DNA of 64,000 nucleotides from assembly GCF_004349265.1 (NCBI RefSeq), contig NZ_SMFL01000016.1, positions 1-64,000 of the forward strand. The letters run 5' to 3'. Positions 26,687 to 35,624 of this stretch are shown piece by piece (the stretch's first letter is position 1; each line of letters begins with the position of its first letter). Under the pieces are notes generated by a model. The model was given only the letters and a program-made list of their open reading frames with translations. It was not told where the DNA came from and did not search any database. The stretch comes from Dyadobacter psychrotolerans. Its GTDB lineage: Bacteria; Bacteroidota; Bacteroidia; Cytophagales; Spirosomataceae. The position numbers and the translations under genes were made by a program.

Positions 26687-27696
26687 TGGAAACAACGACC
26701 AGAAAACGCTCTATCACGGTAGGAGTATTTGTAGTTATAGGTATACTTATTTTTTTAGTAGGTATCCTCACGATTGGAAGCATGAAAAAGGCATTTTCAA
26801 CCAACATCGTGATCAAGACGATCTTTCACGATGTAAACGGATTGAAACAGGGAAACAACGTCTGGTACTCCGGTGTGAAAATCGGGACAGTGAAAAAGAT
26901 CCGGTTCCTGGACAATTCGCAGGTAGAAGTAATGCTTAACATCGAAGAAAAATCTCAGGAGTTTATTCGTAAAAATGCCAAAGCAAAGGTAAGTACCGAC
27001 GGATTGATTGGTAATAAAATCATTGTGCTTTATGGTGGTACCCAAAAGGTGCCTGCCATTGAAGACGGAGATCAGCTGGCGGTTGAGAAAATCGAAAGTA
27101 CAGAAGAAATGCTGGCCGTTTTGTCTGAAAATAATAAAAACCTGCTTGGCATTACCAGCGCGTTTAAGACAATAAGTAAAAATATTCTCGAAGGAAAAGG
27201 TACTGTGGGTATGCTGCTAAACGATGAGAGACTTTATAATGAAGTGGATCAGACATTGCTTGCTTTGAAAAAAGCATCCTTGAACGCACAGACCATGACC
27301 GCCTCGCTGTCGGGTTTTACTACGAAACTAAATCAGAAAGGCGGATTGGCTAATGATTTTGCTACGGATACTGTGATCATGCGCGACATCAGAACGACAA
27401 TCGGCAGGCTGAACGAAACGGTGTCAACAGCTAATGTAATGGTTACGAATCTTAAAACAGCCAGTGAGGATCTGAACTCAAATACGACAAGCCCGCTGGG
27501 AGTTTTGCTGCACGATGAAAAAACAGCTTCAAACCTGAAAGGAACACTTCAGAATCTTGAAACAAGTACTGAAAAACTTGATGAAAATATGGAAGCGCTT
27601 CGTTCTAACTTTTTGTTCCGCCGTTATTTCAAACGCAAAGCCAAAGAAGAAGCTAAACAACCCGCGAAAGAAGAAGTGAAGGAAGTAACTAATTAA
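26686..27696 (+). CDS. MCE/MlaD-family lipid-binding protein
   Basis: 336 residues. One N-terminal membrane helix (about 12-31) anchors a periplasmic MCE domain (about 38-115, with VKIGTVKKI and DGLIGNKIIVL), followed by a long helical/coiled tail rich in LKTAS-type segments and ending in an acidic/lysine-rich run (KEEAKQPAKEEVKEV). It binds lipids and guides them to the permease. Its ATG shares one base with the stop of the ATPase gene. The long C-terminal tail is the Bacteroidota form. Confidence 0.92.
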   Translation: METTTRKRSITVGVFVVIGILIFLVGILTIGSMKKAFSTNIVIKTIFHDVNGLKQGNNVWYSGVKIGTVKKIRFLDNSQVEVMLNIEEKSQEFIRKNAKAKVSTDGLIGNKIIVLYGGTQKVPAIEDGDQLAVEKIESTEEMLAVLSENNKNLLGITSAFKTISKNILEGKGTVGMLLNDERLYNEVDQTLLALKKASLNAQTMTASLSGFTTKLNQKGGLANDFATDTVIMRDIRTTIGRLNETVSTANVMVTNLKTASEDLNSNTTSPLGVLLHDEKTASNLKGTLQNLETSTEKLDENMEALRSNFLFRRYFKRKAKEEAKQPAKEEVKEVTN

Positions 27697-27760
27697 ATAA
27701 TTATTACTTTTGCCGGGGTAGAAAAATTTCTACGCAGAATGTTAAGATCATCCAATCTCG

Positions 27761-27768
27761 TATATTTG
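27761..27768 (+). promoter_or_regulatory. -7 element upstream of the Hpt gene
   Basis: TATATTTG is an exact TAnnTTTG match 37 bases before the ATG. The -33 region has only TGTT, so the promoter is moderate. The short dyad GTAGAAA...TTTCTAC at 27718-27733 lies just upstream and could be an operator. Confidence 0.45.
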
Positions 27769-27805
27769 CACTACTACCTCCTAAATAAGCAAGAGAAAAG
27801 ACCGA

Positions 27806-28174
27806 ATGGCTTTAAATATTAATCCGGTACTGGATATTAATTATCTGGACCAAGTTTATGGTGACGATGCATCAATCATTCATTTGATTTTTGACGCATT
27901 CCTTAGTGATTCTTTGCCTAGGTGGCATACACTCAAGACAGCGATTGACAATGAAGATCTTACAGAAGCGGCAAGTATTATACATGGACTTAAACCGTCA
28001 TTTACCATGGCTGGCCTGACATGGCTTAGACCAAAGGTCGAGGATTTGGAAAGAGCGATTAAAAGCAATGCCGATACGTCCTTTTTACAGGAATCCTACA
28101 AATATCTTTCTGATCAGCTTAATCCTGTTTTGCCTATTTTAAAGACGGAATCGGAGCGACTGGCTCAGATTTAA
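27806..28174 (+). CDS. Hpt (histidine phosphotransfer) protein
   Basis: 122 residues, all-helical. The phosphoacceptor is H60 in AASIIHGLKPSFTMAG, matching the HxLKxxxxxxG pattern of Hpt domains. As a lone Hpt it would relay phosphate between a hybrid kinase and a response regulator. No kinase is in the window; the receivers at 31052, 50804 and 62022 are possible partners. Monocistronic, closed by the hairpin at 28202. Confidence 0.88.
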   Translation: MALNINPVLDINYLDQVYGDDASIIHLIFDAFLSDSLPRWHTLKTAIDNEDLTEAASIIHGLKPSFTMAGLTWLRPKVEDLERAIKSNADTSFLQESYKYLSDQLNPVLPILKTESERLAQI

Positions 28175-28201
28175 ATCCGGATTTACCAATATAAAATATT
28201 G

Positions 28202-28226
28202 AAAAAGCGCCTTTCAGGCGCTTTTT
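28202..28226. terminator. Shared bidirectional terminator
   Basis: AAAAAGCGCC (28202-28211), loop TTTCA, GGCGCTTTTT (28217-28226), followed by C and more T. The stop codon of the minus-strand glycosyltransferase gene (28214-28216) is the loop itself, so one hairpin serves both convergent genes. Confidence 0.9.
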
Positions 28227-29386
28227 CTTTTTGCCTTTTCCCACACAGCGCTCTGGCTTCCTTTGATGTACCGAATAATTCCGGCAATCACTGCATAGTT
28301 CATCACACAAAAATAATAGGGTACAAACAGCAGCTTCACCTTAATTTTTCTTTTTTCCAAAAGCCATCCTGCAAAAGCAGAGAGATAAAACAGGACCTGT
28401 GCTGCTAAAATGAGCGCATAAAAAATACTTTGGTCCTGAATACAAATGACGATGTTTACAAAAAAAGCAAGTATCATCAGAAATGGTGTCACTGTCCACC
28501 GCAGCACACGATGACTGATATACTGAAAGCTAAGGACAGGATAAGCAAACGGATTGAGAAGCGGCTTTAATCTCATAATGGACTGAATACCACCGGCGGC
28601 AATTCGGATTTTTCGTTTTAACTCTTCCCTGATATTATCAGAAGAAAGCTCGGAAGCATAAGCATCAGGCTCATAAATGATGCGGTAACCTTGTCCGGCT
28701 ATCAACATGGAAATCATGAAATCATCCAGAATGGTGTCTGATTCCACGTGCCTGTACAATGACCTGCGAACGCTGAACAGCTCTCCTGCCGCACCTACGA
28801 CTGAGTACAATTCTGAATCCCACTTTTTCAGTGTCGATTCGTACTTCCAGTAAAAACCCTCGCCTGCCGTAGCATCTGCGACTTCATCCTGCATCACCCG
28901 TTTTTCACCGGAAACAGCTCCTACGGTTGGATCTGCGTAGTGTCTTGCAATGTACAGGAGGGCCTCGCTATTCAGGAAAGTATTGGCGTCGGTATAAACA
29001 ACAATTTCAGAATCAACCTGTTCCATAGCACGGTGTATGGCGTGAATTTTACCATTTCGTGCAGGAGAATGCAAAAGCTGAATCTGCTCGTATCGGCTTA
29101 CAATTTCAGGTGTTGCGTCCGATGAACCGTCGGTTATAAAAAGAAGTTTGAGCTTGTCTTTTTGATACTGAAGAGCGAGTGTATTTTGGATTTTCTCCTC
29201 CATCAAACTCTCCTCGTTGTAAGCAGCAACAACCAGGGTAAGGCTGGGGAAATGTGTACCAATTGCCTTAACGGCTCGTTTTCCTTTGATCCAACGTCTT
29301 ATTTTAACAAGAAAATAAAGTACAAACGCGTAGCCAACGAATGTGTAAAAAACAATGAATAAACTGATCCAGAAGAAAATTTTCAT
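28214..29386 (-). CDS. GT2 membrane glycosyltransferase (cellulose-synthase-like fold)
   Basis: 390 residues: N-terminal membrane helix (about 4-30), GT-A catalytic domain about 48-270 (VVAAYNEES, FITDGSSD, YTDANTF as the metal motif, ILDDF) and about three C-terminal membrane helices. This topology belongs to processive or poly-N-acetylglucosamine-synthase-like GT2 enzymes, but the QxxRW motif is not seen, so a single-sugar transferase is possible. Two bases downstream of the GT2 gene at 29389. Confidence 0.88.
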   Translation of the reverse strand: MKIFFWISLFIVFYTFVGYAFVLYFLVKIRRWIKGKRAVKAIGTHFPSLTLVVAAYNEESLMEEKIQNTLALQYQKDKLKLLFITDGSSDATPEIVSRYEQIQLLHSPARNGKIHAIHRAMEQVDSEIVVYTDANTFLNSEALLYIARHYADPTVGAVSGEKRVMQDEVADATAGEGFYWKYESTLKKWDSELYSVVGAAGELFSVRRSLYRHVESDTILDDFMISMLIAGQGYRIIYEPDAYASELSSDNIREELKRKIRIAAGGIQSIMRLKPLLNPFAYPVLSFQYISHRVLRWTVTPFLMILAFFVNIVICIQDQSIFYALILAAQVLFYLSAFAGWLLEKRKIKVKLLFVPYYFCVMNYAVIAGIIRYIKGSQSAVWEKAKRKSA

Positions 29387-29388
29387 AA

Positions 29389-30306
29389 TTAACGTTTTAT
29401 CGGATAGCCAAGGTTACTGCTGTCTGATTTATTAAAGAAATGCCAGGTGATTGCTTTCAGGAATACAGGGATGAAGTTATACTCACCATTTTTAATATAT
29501 GCCAGCAGATTTCGGGGAATTACAGCCAGTAAGAAGTAACAGCAAAAAATAAAAAAAGTAACAGCTGACGTATTTTTACGGATAAATAAAATCCTGTTGC
29601 GGTTCATAAAAAACTCCTTCAAAGCGGAACGCTTCCCGACAGATACCGATTCTTTATGGTAAATCAACGCCTGCAGATTGGTATGGATTTCATAACCTGC
29701 CTTTTTTACACGTTCACACCAGTCCAGCTCTTCATAATATAAAAAGTAATTTTCGGCCATTAAGCCTGCTTTCTCTATAACATCTTTTCTCAACATCATA
29801 GCCGCCCCGTGCGCATAACCGGTTTTTCCCGTACGGTCATCATACTGGCCCTTATCCTCTTCAAACTGCCCGATACAATGATTGCGCGCCAGATAATAAT
29901 TCATGTGGGTATAACCGGCATACTGAAGCATTCCGGGCTGGTCAAAGTAATGTATTTTGGGAGAAATAATTCCGATTCGCTGATTATTGTCCAGAGATAC
30001 CATCAACTGTTCAATCAGCGTAGCTGTCACTTCGGTATCATTATTGATCAGAAACAAATAATCGCCTTTTGCCTGACGGATACCGATATTGTTGCCGCCT
30101 GCAAAACCTTCATTGGTATCTGACCTAAGAAAAACCACATCGGGATATTTCAGTTTCCAGGCCGGAACGTAGTTTTCAGTGCTACCATTGTCAACCACGA
30201 TGATCTCAATGGCCTTGTAGGTATTCACTTCCTGCAGAGATTTCAACAAGGCTTCGGTAACGGCAGGCTGGTTGAAATTTACCGTTACAATTGAAACAAG
30301 TTTCAT
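29389..30306 (-). CDS. GT2 glycosyltransferase, rhamnosyltransferase-like
   Basis: 305 residues. GT-A opening SIVTVNFNQ, donor site VVDNGSTEN, GFAGGNNIGI, DxD-like INNDTEV and the ENYFLYYEELDWCER block are typical of WbbL-type enzymes that add rhamnose or similar sugars to O-antigen. A hydrophobic segment near 240-260 may hold it at the membrane. First gene of a two-gene unit; an ACTCAACG element lies 17 bases before the ATG. Confidence 0.9.
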   Translation of the reverse strand: MKLVSIVTVNFNQPAVTEALLKSLQEVNTYKAIEIIVVDNGSTENYVPAWKLKYPDVVFLRSDTNEGFAGGNNIGIRQAKGDYLFLINNDTEVTATLIEQLMVSLDNNQRIGIISPKIHYFDQPGMLQYAGYTHMNYYLARNHCIGQFEEDKGQYDDRTGKTGYAHGAAMMLRKDVIEKAGLMAENYFLYYEELDWCERVKKAGYEIHTNLQALIYHKESVSVGKRSALKEFFMNRNRILFIRKNTSAVTFFIFCCYFLLAVIPRNLLAYIKNGEYNFIPVFLKAITWHFFNKSDSSNLGYPIKR

Positions 30307-30323
30307 GAATTTTAATTAGACGA

Positions 30324-30331
30324 CGTTGAGT
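30324..30331 (-). promoter_or_regulatory. ACTCAACG leader element (copy 1)
   Basis: Minus-strand ACTCAACG, 17 bases before the ATG of the GT2 gene at 30306. A weak -7-like GATCTTTG ends 20 bases upstream, placing the element inside the likely 5' leader. One of six copies at starts of transcription units in this locus. Confidence 0.5.
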
Positions 30332-30500
30332 GGAACACTATTAAAGCTTAACAAAGATCCGCTAAGATTTGTAGAATTATTTCAAAATTAATAATATTCG
30401 TTTAGCTTTAAGTAAAATGTAGGATTAGCTCCCATATTTTGTAATCAGGTTACCGGCAACGTTATAAAAAGTTCTTAAAATCTAACCCTTACTTGAAAAA

Positions 30501-31055
30501 GTGAAAATTAAAAGACTTCTTGATATTAAGAAGATTTCAAAAAGTAACAACTATAATTTCAGTCAGCTTGCTACTTCGGGAGAGATTGAACTGGAGACTA
30601 AAATTCAGGAACTTACCTCACTGCTGGAAACTACCCATTTGACAAAAGACCAGATACGACATTATCAAAGCCGTATTTCACAGGCCTTTGAGAATGCGGT
30701 GTTTTCTGAGAACCCAATTAAGCCATTTGAAAAACTTGATCAAAACCATAATCTTTCCAGAGAAGAGTTGCTGGATGGTTTTGAAAAGCTGCTTTCACAA
30801 AACCAGATCGACAGCGAGCTGGGAAGAAAATATATACGGAAAAATGCATTTCAAAAAATCATCGTGTGTCTTATTGCCACGGTGCTGATCGCAGCCGGTT
30901 TTGCCATGATTATTATGCCGGCACCACCCAGTTTTGAGCTTTTTACTATTTTTTACTTTAATCCCAACGATGGCGTCACGGTCATGGACCTGGTGTCATT
31001 GCTGATAATTCTTTCAGGCGTTTTTCTTTTTGTACTAACTTTCAGTAAAAAATGA
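30501..31055 (+). CDS. Membrane protein of unknown family, first gene of a partner-switching operon
   Basis: 184 residues from GTG 30501. A soluble helical N-terminal part (about 1-115, ELETKIQELTSLLE suggests a coiled coil and DQNHNLSREELL an exposed acidic stretch) is followed by two membrane helices (about 118-142 and 160-180). Its stop overlaps the ATG of the PP2C response-regulator gene (ATGA), so it is translationally coupled to that module. It may be a membrane sensor or anchor for it. No family recognised. Confidence 0.7.
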   Translation: MKIKRLLDIKKISKSNNYNFSQLATSGEIELETKIQELTSLLETTHLTKDQIRHYQSRISQAFENAVFSENPIKPFEKLDQNHNLSREELLDGFEKLLSQNQIDSELGRKYIRKNAFQKIIVCLIATVLIAAGFAMIIMPAPPSFELFTIFYFNPNDGVTVMDLVSLLIILSGVFLFVLTFSKK

Positions 31056-32209
31056 TCTTATTTCCTGAGCCGGCGACCAACATCAAAACCATACTTCTGG
31101 TCGAAGACAATTTGTTTTTTCGCAACGTGATGAGCGCTTCACTAACGCGGGCCGGTTATAATTGCGTTCTGGCAACCTCTGCATCAGAAGCACTTCAGTT
31201 ATTGCTGCGCCAGGAACCTCACCTGATCCTGTCAGACTATGAAATGCCCGAAATGAACGGCTTTGATTTCAGGCAGGCGGTACTGCAAAACCCCAGATTT
31301 TCGGACATACCCTTTGTTTTTCTTACTTCACATACAGACAACTCTCTGATTCTGGAAGGTTTAAATCTGAATGCGCTGGATTATATCAACAAAGAAACAC
31401 CGCTTCCGGTTATCATTTCCAAGCTCGGAAACATTATTAAATCACTGGAAAATGAGCATCAAAAGTCGATTCGCGAACTGAGGATCGCTGCCGATGCCTT
31501 GAATGTAAAATCAATCCCGTCAAAAAATCCACAGGTTGCCGGGTTCAGAATTAATTTTTGGCACAGAGGCTACCGGGGCTATCCCGGCGGAGATTTTATT
31601 GATTTTGTAAAAGTCGATGATCGCTACTGCTTTGCATTTCTGGGCGACATTATGGGTAAAAAATGGAAAGCCTGGTTTTTTACTTTTGGATTTTTGAGCT
31701 ATATCCGGGCCGCCATCCGGTTTTGCGTACTCGACGGCGATTTAAGACTGGACAGCATTGTACAGAAAATTAACAAGCTTATTTATCTGGATGAAAGTCT
31801 GCAAAATATTTTATCAAGCCTATCGCTGCTGTTGATAGACAGCCATACAGGCCATATACACTACACAGGAGCAGGCGATCTTCCATTGATAAACCATGGA
31901 TTTGAAAATAAAAAAACCGATACCCTGATTTCTTCCGGACTATTGCTTGGTCTTTTGGAAGACGGCTTTTATGATGATCAGACAATAGAAATGCAGTCGG
32001 GAGACCAGCTTGTGATTTTTACCGACGGCATGATCGATATACCTTCCAACGGTACTAAAAAAAGTGATTACCCGTTTTTTGTTGCTAAAATAAGCCCGTA
32101 TCTGGGTCTTACCGGCAGCTTTGATCTGATACGGGAAAATGTTCTTGACCGCATTACAGATCAGAATCAGCTGGATGATGCCAGTATTATATTTATAGAA
32201 AAATTATAA
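31052..32209 (+). CDS. Response regulator with PP2C-type (RsbU/SpoIIE) phosphatase domain
   Basis: 385 residues. Receiver domain about 12-130 with acidic pocket E18/D19, phosphoacceptor D62 in LILSDYEMPEMNG and lysine in the YINKETP region; then a PP2C phosphatase about 165-385 with metal aspartates D181 (GYPGGDFIDF) and D199 (GDIMGKK), and DGMIDI near the end. It should dephosphorylate the STAS protein encoded six bases downstream when phosphorylated. It is the input of a partner-switching circuit. Confidence 0.93.
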   Translation: MILFPEPATNIKTILLVEDNLFFRNVMSASLTRAGYNCVLATSASEALQLLLRQEPHLILSDYEMPEMNGFDFRQAVLQNPRFSDIPFVFLTSHTDNSLILEGLNLNALDYINKETPLPVIISKLGNIIKSLENEHQKSIRELRIAADALNVKSIPSKNPQVAGFRINFWHRGYRGYPGGDFIDFVKVDDRYCFAFLGDIMGKKWKAWFFTFGFLSYIRAAIRFCVLDGDLRLDSIVQKINKLIYLDESLQNILSSLSLLLIDSHTGHIHYTGAGDLPLINHGFENKKTDTLISSGLLLGLLEDGFYDDQTIEMQSGDQLVIFTDGMIDIPSNGTKKSDYPFFVAKISPYLGLTGSFDLIRENVLDRITDQNQLDDASIIFIEKL

Positions 32210-32215
32210 CTCCTC

Positions 32216-32557
32216 ATGATACTTCAAACAACCGAAATTGGCAGTACAATACAGGCAACGATTTTGCCACAGGAAGCTAATCTGCAGCATGCAGAAATGT
32301 TTAAGGAAGAAATGATTACCATCATTGCCAATGGCGCAAAACTGGTGATTGTTAGTTTCGAAAATGTTACTTACATCGATAGTTCTTTCCTGGGAAGTCT
32401 CGTCGTAGCTTTAAAATACGCCATGCCACGCAACGTAGACATTTATCTGGTTTCGCTTAAACCGGATGTAAAAAACCTACTCACCCTGATTAGAATGGAT
32501 AAGGTCTTCAAAATATTCAAAGACTATAAGCAGGCTATGGAAACAATCAATTCATGA
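32216..32557 (+). CDS. STAS-domain anti-sigma factor antagonist (RsbV-like)
   Basis: 113 residues, a single STAS domain. The phosphorylation loop is VTYIDSSFLGSL with S56 or S57 as the target serine. In the usual scheme the unphosphorylated protein binds the kinase and releases its target. Encoded between the phosphatase and the kinase, with an ATGA overlap to the latter. Confidence 0.92.
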   Translation: MILQTTEIGSTIQATILPQEANLQHAEMFKEEMITIIANGAKLVIVSFENVTYIDSSFLGSLVVALKYAMPRNVDIYLVSLKPDVKNLLTLIRMDKVFKIFKDYKQAMETINS

Positions 32558-33123
32558 AGCAAAATCCGGATCATTTTAAGTTTGTTTTTAATAGCCGGCA
32601 AGAAGATATTCCGGCTGTGTTGGAGCGATGTCAAAACTATATCAATCAAAATGCAGGTGAAAATCCGGTTGATATCTCACTTTTGTCCAAGGTGAAATGG
32701 GTGATAACAGAGCTCCTCACCAATGCGGTAAAACACTCAGGTGCAGATGAATGTCTTTTAAAGATGGATGTCCGGAATGCCCAGCTTGTGATTGAAAAAG
32801 AAGATAACGGAACACCGCTTTCGCTACACGACTCTGACAATGAAAAACAAATCGCCTGGCCGATTCAGGCAGACCAAACCATTGAAGATTTTCAAATTTA
32901 TCACAACGGAATGGATTCACTGCGGGTGTCCATTGATAATTATAATCTGGCAACATTCTATACAGAAGAGCTGCCTGAATCACAGATGCCGGCATTACTG
33001 CTTGATACAAGCGAGCATTTTGGTTTACTGATTATTACAAAAGCTTCTGATGAATTTATCTATGAATATAACAATGAATCCGGAATGAGCAAGTTCCGGG
33101 TTACATTTAACTTAAACGCCTAA
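32554..33123 (+). CDS. RsbW-like ATP-binding serine kinase
   Basis: 189 residues, GHKL ATPase. N-box WVITELLTNAVKHSGAD (E53, N57), then EKEDNGTP as the G1-type box; the FGLLIITKASDEFIY segment fits an anti-sigma-factor kinase, though a loop of about 40 residues (near 90-140) is longer than in B. subtilis RsbW. It would phosphorylate the STAS protein. No sigma factor is in the operon, so its target is unknown and may be an enzyme or regulator of the surrounding polysaccharide locus. Confidence 0.88.
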   Translation: MKQNPDHFKFVFNSRQEDIPAVLERCQNYINQNAGENPVDISLLSKVKWVITELLTNAVKHSGADECLLKMDVRNAQLVIEKEDNGTPLSLHDSDNEKQIAWPIQADQTIEDFQIYHNGMDSLRVSIDNYNLATFYTEELPESQMPALLLDTSEHFGLLIITKASDEFIYEYNNESGMSKFRVTFNLNA

Positions 33124-33128
33124 TTATT

Positions 33129-34355
33129 TCAGCCAGATTCGGCAACTCTAACCGATTTTTTCTTTAACGCATTAAATAGGATTTCGGCAATTTCATCGAT
33201 ACGCCGGCCCCAGGTATTTGCCGATGCAACCGCCAGTCTCTTTTCAACCTCTGAGGGCGAATTATCAAGCAATGCCTCGTTGATGGCTTTGGAAAAACCA
33301 TCTGCATCGCTGGAAAACCGGACGGTATCACCGGTAAATTCGGCCAGGTCCGGATTAAAATCAGTGCAAACCACAGGCTTACCGGCTCCGAGGTATTCAA
33401 AAAGTTTTAAAGGAAAAATTGTCCTGCTGACATCATCTTTTTTAAAGGGAATCAAAGCTACATCAAAGCCCTTCACAACCGAGGGCATTTCACTGTAAGG
33501 CACCGGACCGGTAAATTTTACATTTTTTAAAGATTTAAAATCCTCAGGTACAAACTCCTCTGAAACCGGACCGACAAAAACGAAAGTTTTATCAGTATTT
33601 AGTTTCGCTACTTTGGCTAGCATTGCATAGTCGATTCTTCTTTCAATAGCTCCGAAATAACCAATCGCAGGTTTAGGAACATCCAGCAGCTTGCTTACCT
33701 GCGTCTGCGGATCAAGCACTTTCATGCTATGTGTCAGATCAGCGGCGTTAGGAACGAAAAAGGTATTCGGATTAATCTTAATTTTTTCCTCGTATAACGC
33801 TTTACTGCTGCACAAAACTATGTCACTGCGTTTGATCAGATATTCTTCCGAAATGAGTCCATGTTTACTGTCAAAAGGCAGTATCAGCGGATCCAGACTA
33901 TGATAAACCTCCAAAACCGGTTTAAAATAAGAGGCCAGCGCAGGATAATGAAAGTTGAAGGAATTGATAAAAATGAAGTCTTTTACAGCATATTTACGCC
34001 AGAAACGTTTCAGTTTAAAGGCCAGCAAAACTTCATTTACCTTTAAAGCTGCTCTAAAAATTGCTCCTTCCGGTAAAAAATTAATTGACAGCAGAACCGG
34101 AGGCACGATGACTGAAAGGCCTGGCAATTCGGTCTCAATAACATCAGTATTAAAGATCGAAAACAGACCTTTACGCCTCTGCCCCGCCGGTGAATTTTTC
34201 AGTTTAAAATAGTCCTTGATCGTGTAAGGATTTTCCACATAAAACACCTTGTTTGTTTTTGCAAGATATTTTGCGGTAGTATAATTGGTAGATTCTATTT
34301 GCGAATCAAGCCTGGGCAAGCCGAAAATTACGATCTGTTTTCCGTTGAGTATCAT
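33129..34355 (-). CDS. GT4-family glycosyltransferase
   Basis: 408 residues from ATG 34355; the longer frame starts at TTG and adds 16 residues. GT-B fold: N-terminal Rossmann (NGKQIVIFGLPRLDSQ) and a C-terminal donor-binding domain (AIGYFGAIERRIDY, ALIPFKKDDVSRTIFPLKLFEYLGAGKPVVCT), typical of GT4 enzymes. Convergent with the kinase gene (five-base gap) and separately transcribed; no ACTCAACG element is seen before it. Confidence 0.9.
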   Translation of the reverse strand: MILNGKQIVIFGLPRLDSQIESTNYTTAKYLAKTNKVFYVENPYTIKDYFKLKNSPAGQRRKGLFSIFNTDVIETELPGLSVIVPPVLLSINFLPEGAIFRAALKVNEVLLAFKLKRFWRKYAVKDFIFINSFNFHYPALASYFKPVLEVYHSLDPLILPFDSKHGLISEEYLIKRSDIVLCSSKALYEEKIKINPNTFFVPNAADLTHSMKVLDPQTQVSKLLDVPKPAIGYFGAIERRIDYAMLAKVAKLNTDKTFVFVGPVSEEFVPEDFKSLKNVKFTGPVPYSEMPSVVKGFDVALIPFKKDDVSRTIFPLKLFEYLGAGKPVVCTDFNPDLAEFTGDTVRFSSDADGFSKAINEALLDNSPSEVEKRLAVASANTWGRRIDEIAEILFNALKKKSVRVAESG

Positions 34356-34567
34356 TTTTAAAAAATTATCAGGAAATCCTGTATGATTTGTCTGAGGTGC
34401 CAAAGCCGGTTTCTATATAAATCCTTATATTTATGCTCAAACTAATTCGGAGCAATTTATAGAATTGTCAAGCTCGCGTAAAGATGAAAAAATATTTTTA
34501 AGATTATCATCAAAGCAGCCGCCGACACGAAAATATTGCCATTGAACGCCCAAAGAACACTAATACG

Positions 34568-34575
34568 ACTCAACG
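34568..34575 (+). promoter_or_regulatory. ACTCAACG leader element (copy 2)
   Basis: ACTCAACG followed by TT, 19 bases before the ATG of the gene at 34595, the first gene of a two-gene glycosyltransferase unit. Confidence 0.5.
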
Positions 34576-34594
34576 TTACATCTTATTTATCTAA

Positions 34595-35578
34595 ATGGCT
34601 GACTTTACACGCATTTTAAATCAAAAACTCAAAGGCAAAAAAATCCTGCTCATCGGAGTTAAGTTCTACCATTTTACCGATGAAATTATAGCCAAGCTTA
34701 TACATTACGGAGCAGAAGTAACCTTTCGCTATGAACGCGACACGACGATTAAATTTGGCCTCGCAAAAACCTTTAAGCCCGAGTTTGCTGACGTATTACA
34801 GGAAAGACATTACCGTAAAGTTGCCGCCGAGGCCGAAGGAAAAAATTTTGATTATATGCTCGTCATCAGGGGTTATACGATGCAGCCCTGGTTTGTTGAA
34901 AAGATCAAGGCGGATCATCCTGGCATTCAAACGATCCTTTATCAGTGGGACTCGTATACAAACTGGGAATGTGATTACCGGTATCTGATTTCTTCCTTTG
35001 ATGTCGTAAAAACATTTGATCTCAAAGACGCCGAAGAACTCAATCTTCCTTACGTACCGACCTATTCGAGCGATGAGTATGCTGATTTACCCGCAACTGA
35101 AACAGAGTTTGATATTTTTTATTCAGGAGGCTACACAGACCCCAGATATGAATTCTTAAAACAGATCATATCTTATTCAGCTGCAAACGGGCTCAAATTA
35201 TATGCTCACCTGGTGATGAATCAGGTTTCTTATATCAGAGGCTTTTTAAAAAATGACAAACCCGACCGCTCTCTGCTGTCTTTTAAAAATCTGACCAAGG
35301 AGGAATATCTTGATATTTTCAAGCGGTCTAATGTGATTATCGATTATACAAAGGATACGCAGGCCGGCCTTACCATGCGTACGCTTGATGTGCTGGCAGC
35401 AGGTAAAAAGCTTTTAACGAACAATAAATACATTACTGCTGAACCGTTTTACAATCCTGCTCAGGTTCAGCTTTTTGACCCTGCAAATTTTTCTGTGGAT
35501 ACCGATTTTGTAAAAGGGAAAGAGTTATTTCCAAAACAGGATTTTTCAATAGACAAATGGCTTAACAATATTTTTTAA
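34595..35578 (+). CDS. CgeB-like/GT-B glycosyltransferase
   Basis: 327 residues, GT-B-like. KGKKILLIGVKFYHFTDE opens an N-terminal Rossmann domain; the second half has FDIFYSGGYTDPRYEFLKQ and NVIIDYTKDTQAGLTMRTLDVLAAGKKLLT, where GLTMRTLD...AGK is the donor-binding end seen in CgeB-like and capsular glycosyltransferases. Forty-six bases upstream of the GT4 gene and in the same direction. Confidence 0.75.
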   Translation: MADFTRILNQKLKGKKILLIGVKFYHFTDEIIAKLIHYGAEVTFRYERDTTIKFGLAKTFKPEFADVLQERHYRKVAAEAEGKNFDYMLVIRGYTMQPWFVEKIKADHPGIQTILYQWDSYTNWECDYRYLISSFDVVKTFDLKDAEELNLPYVPTYSSDEYADLPATETEFDIFYSGGYTDPRYEFLKQIISYSAANGLKLYAHLVMNQVSYIRGFLKNDKPDRSLLSFKNLTKEEYLDIFKRSNVIIDYTKDTQAGLTMRTLDVLAAGKKLLTNNKYITAEPFYNPAQVQLFDPANFSVDTDFVKGKELFPKQDFSIDKWLNNIF

Positions 35579-35624
35579 GGCTGCTCAAAGTCTTGACTTC
35601 TTTCCTTTTGGCAAAATACGACAT

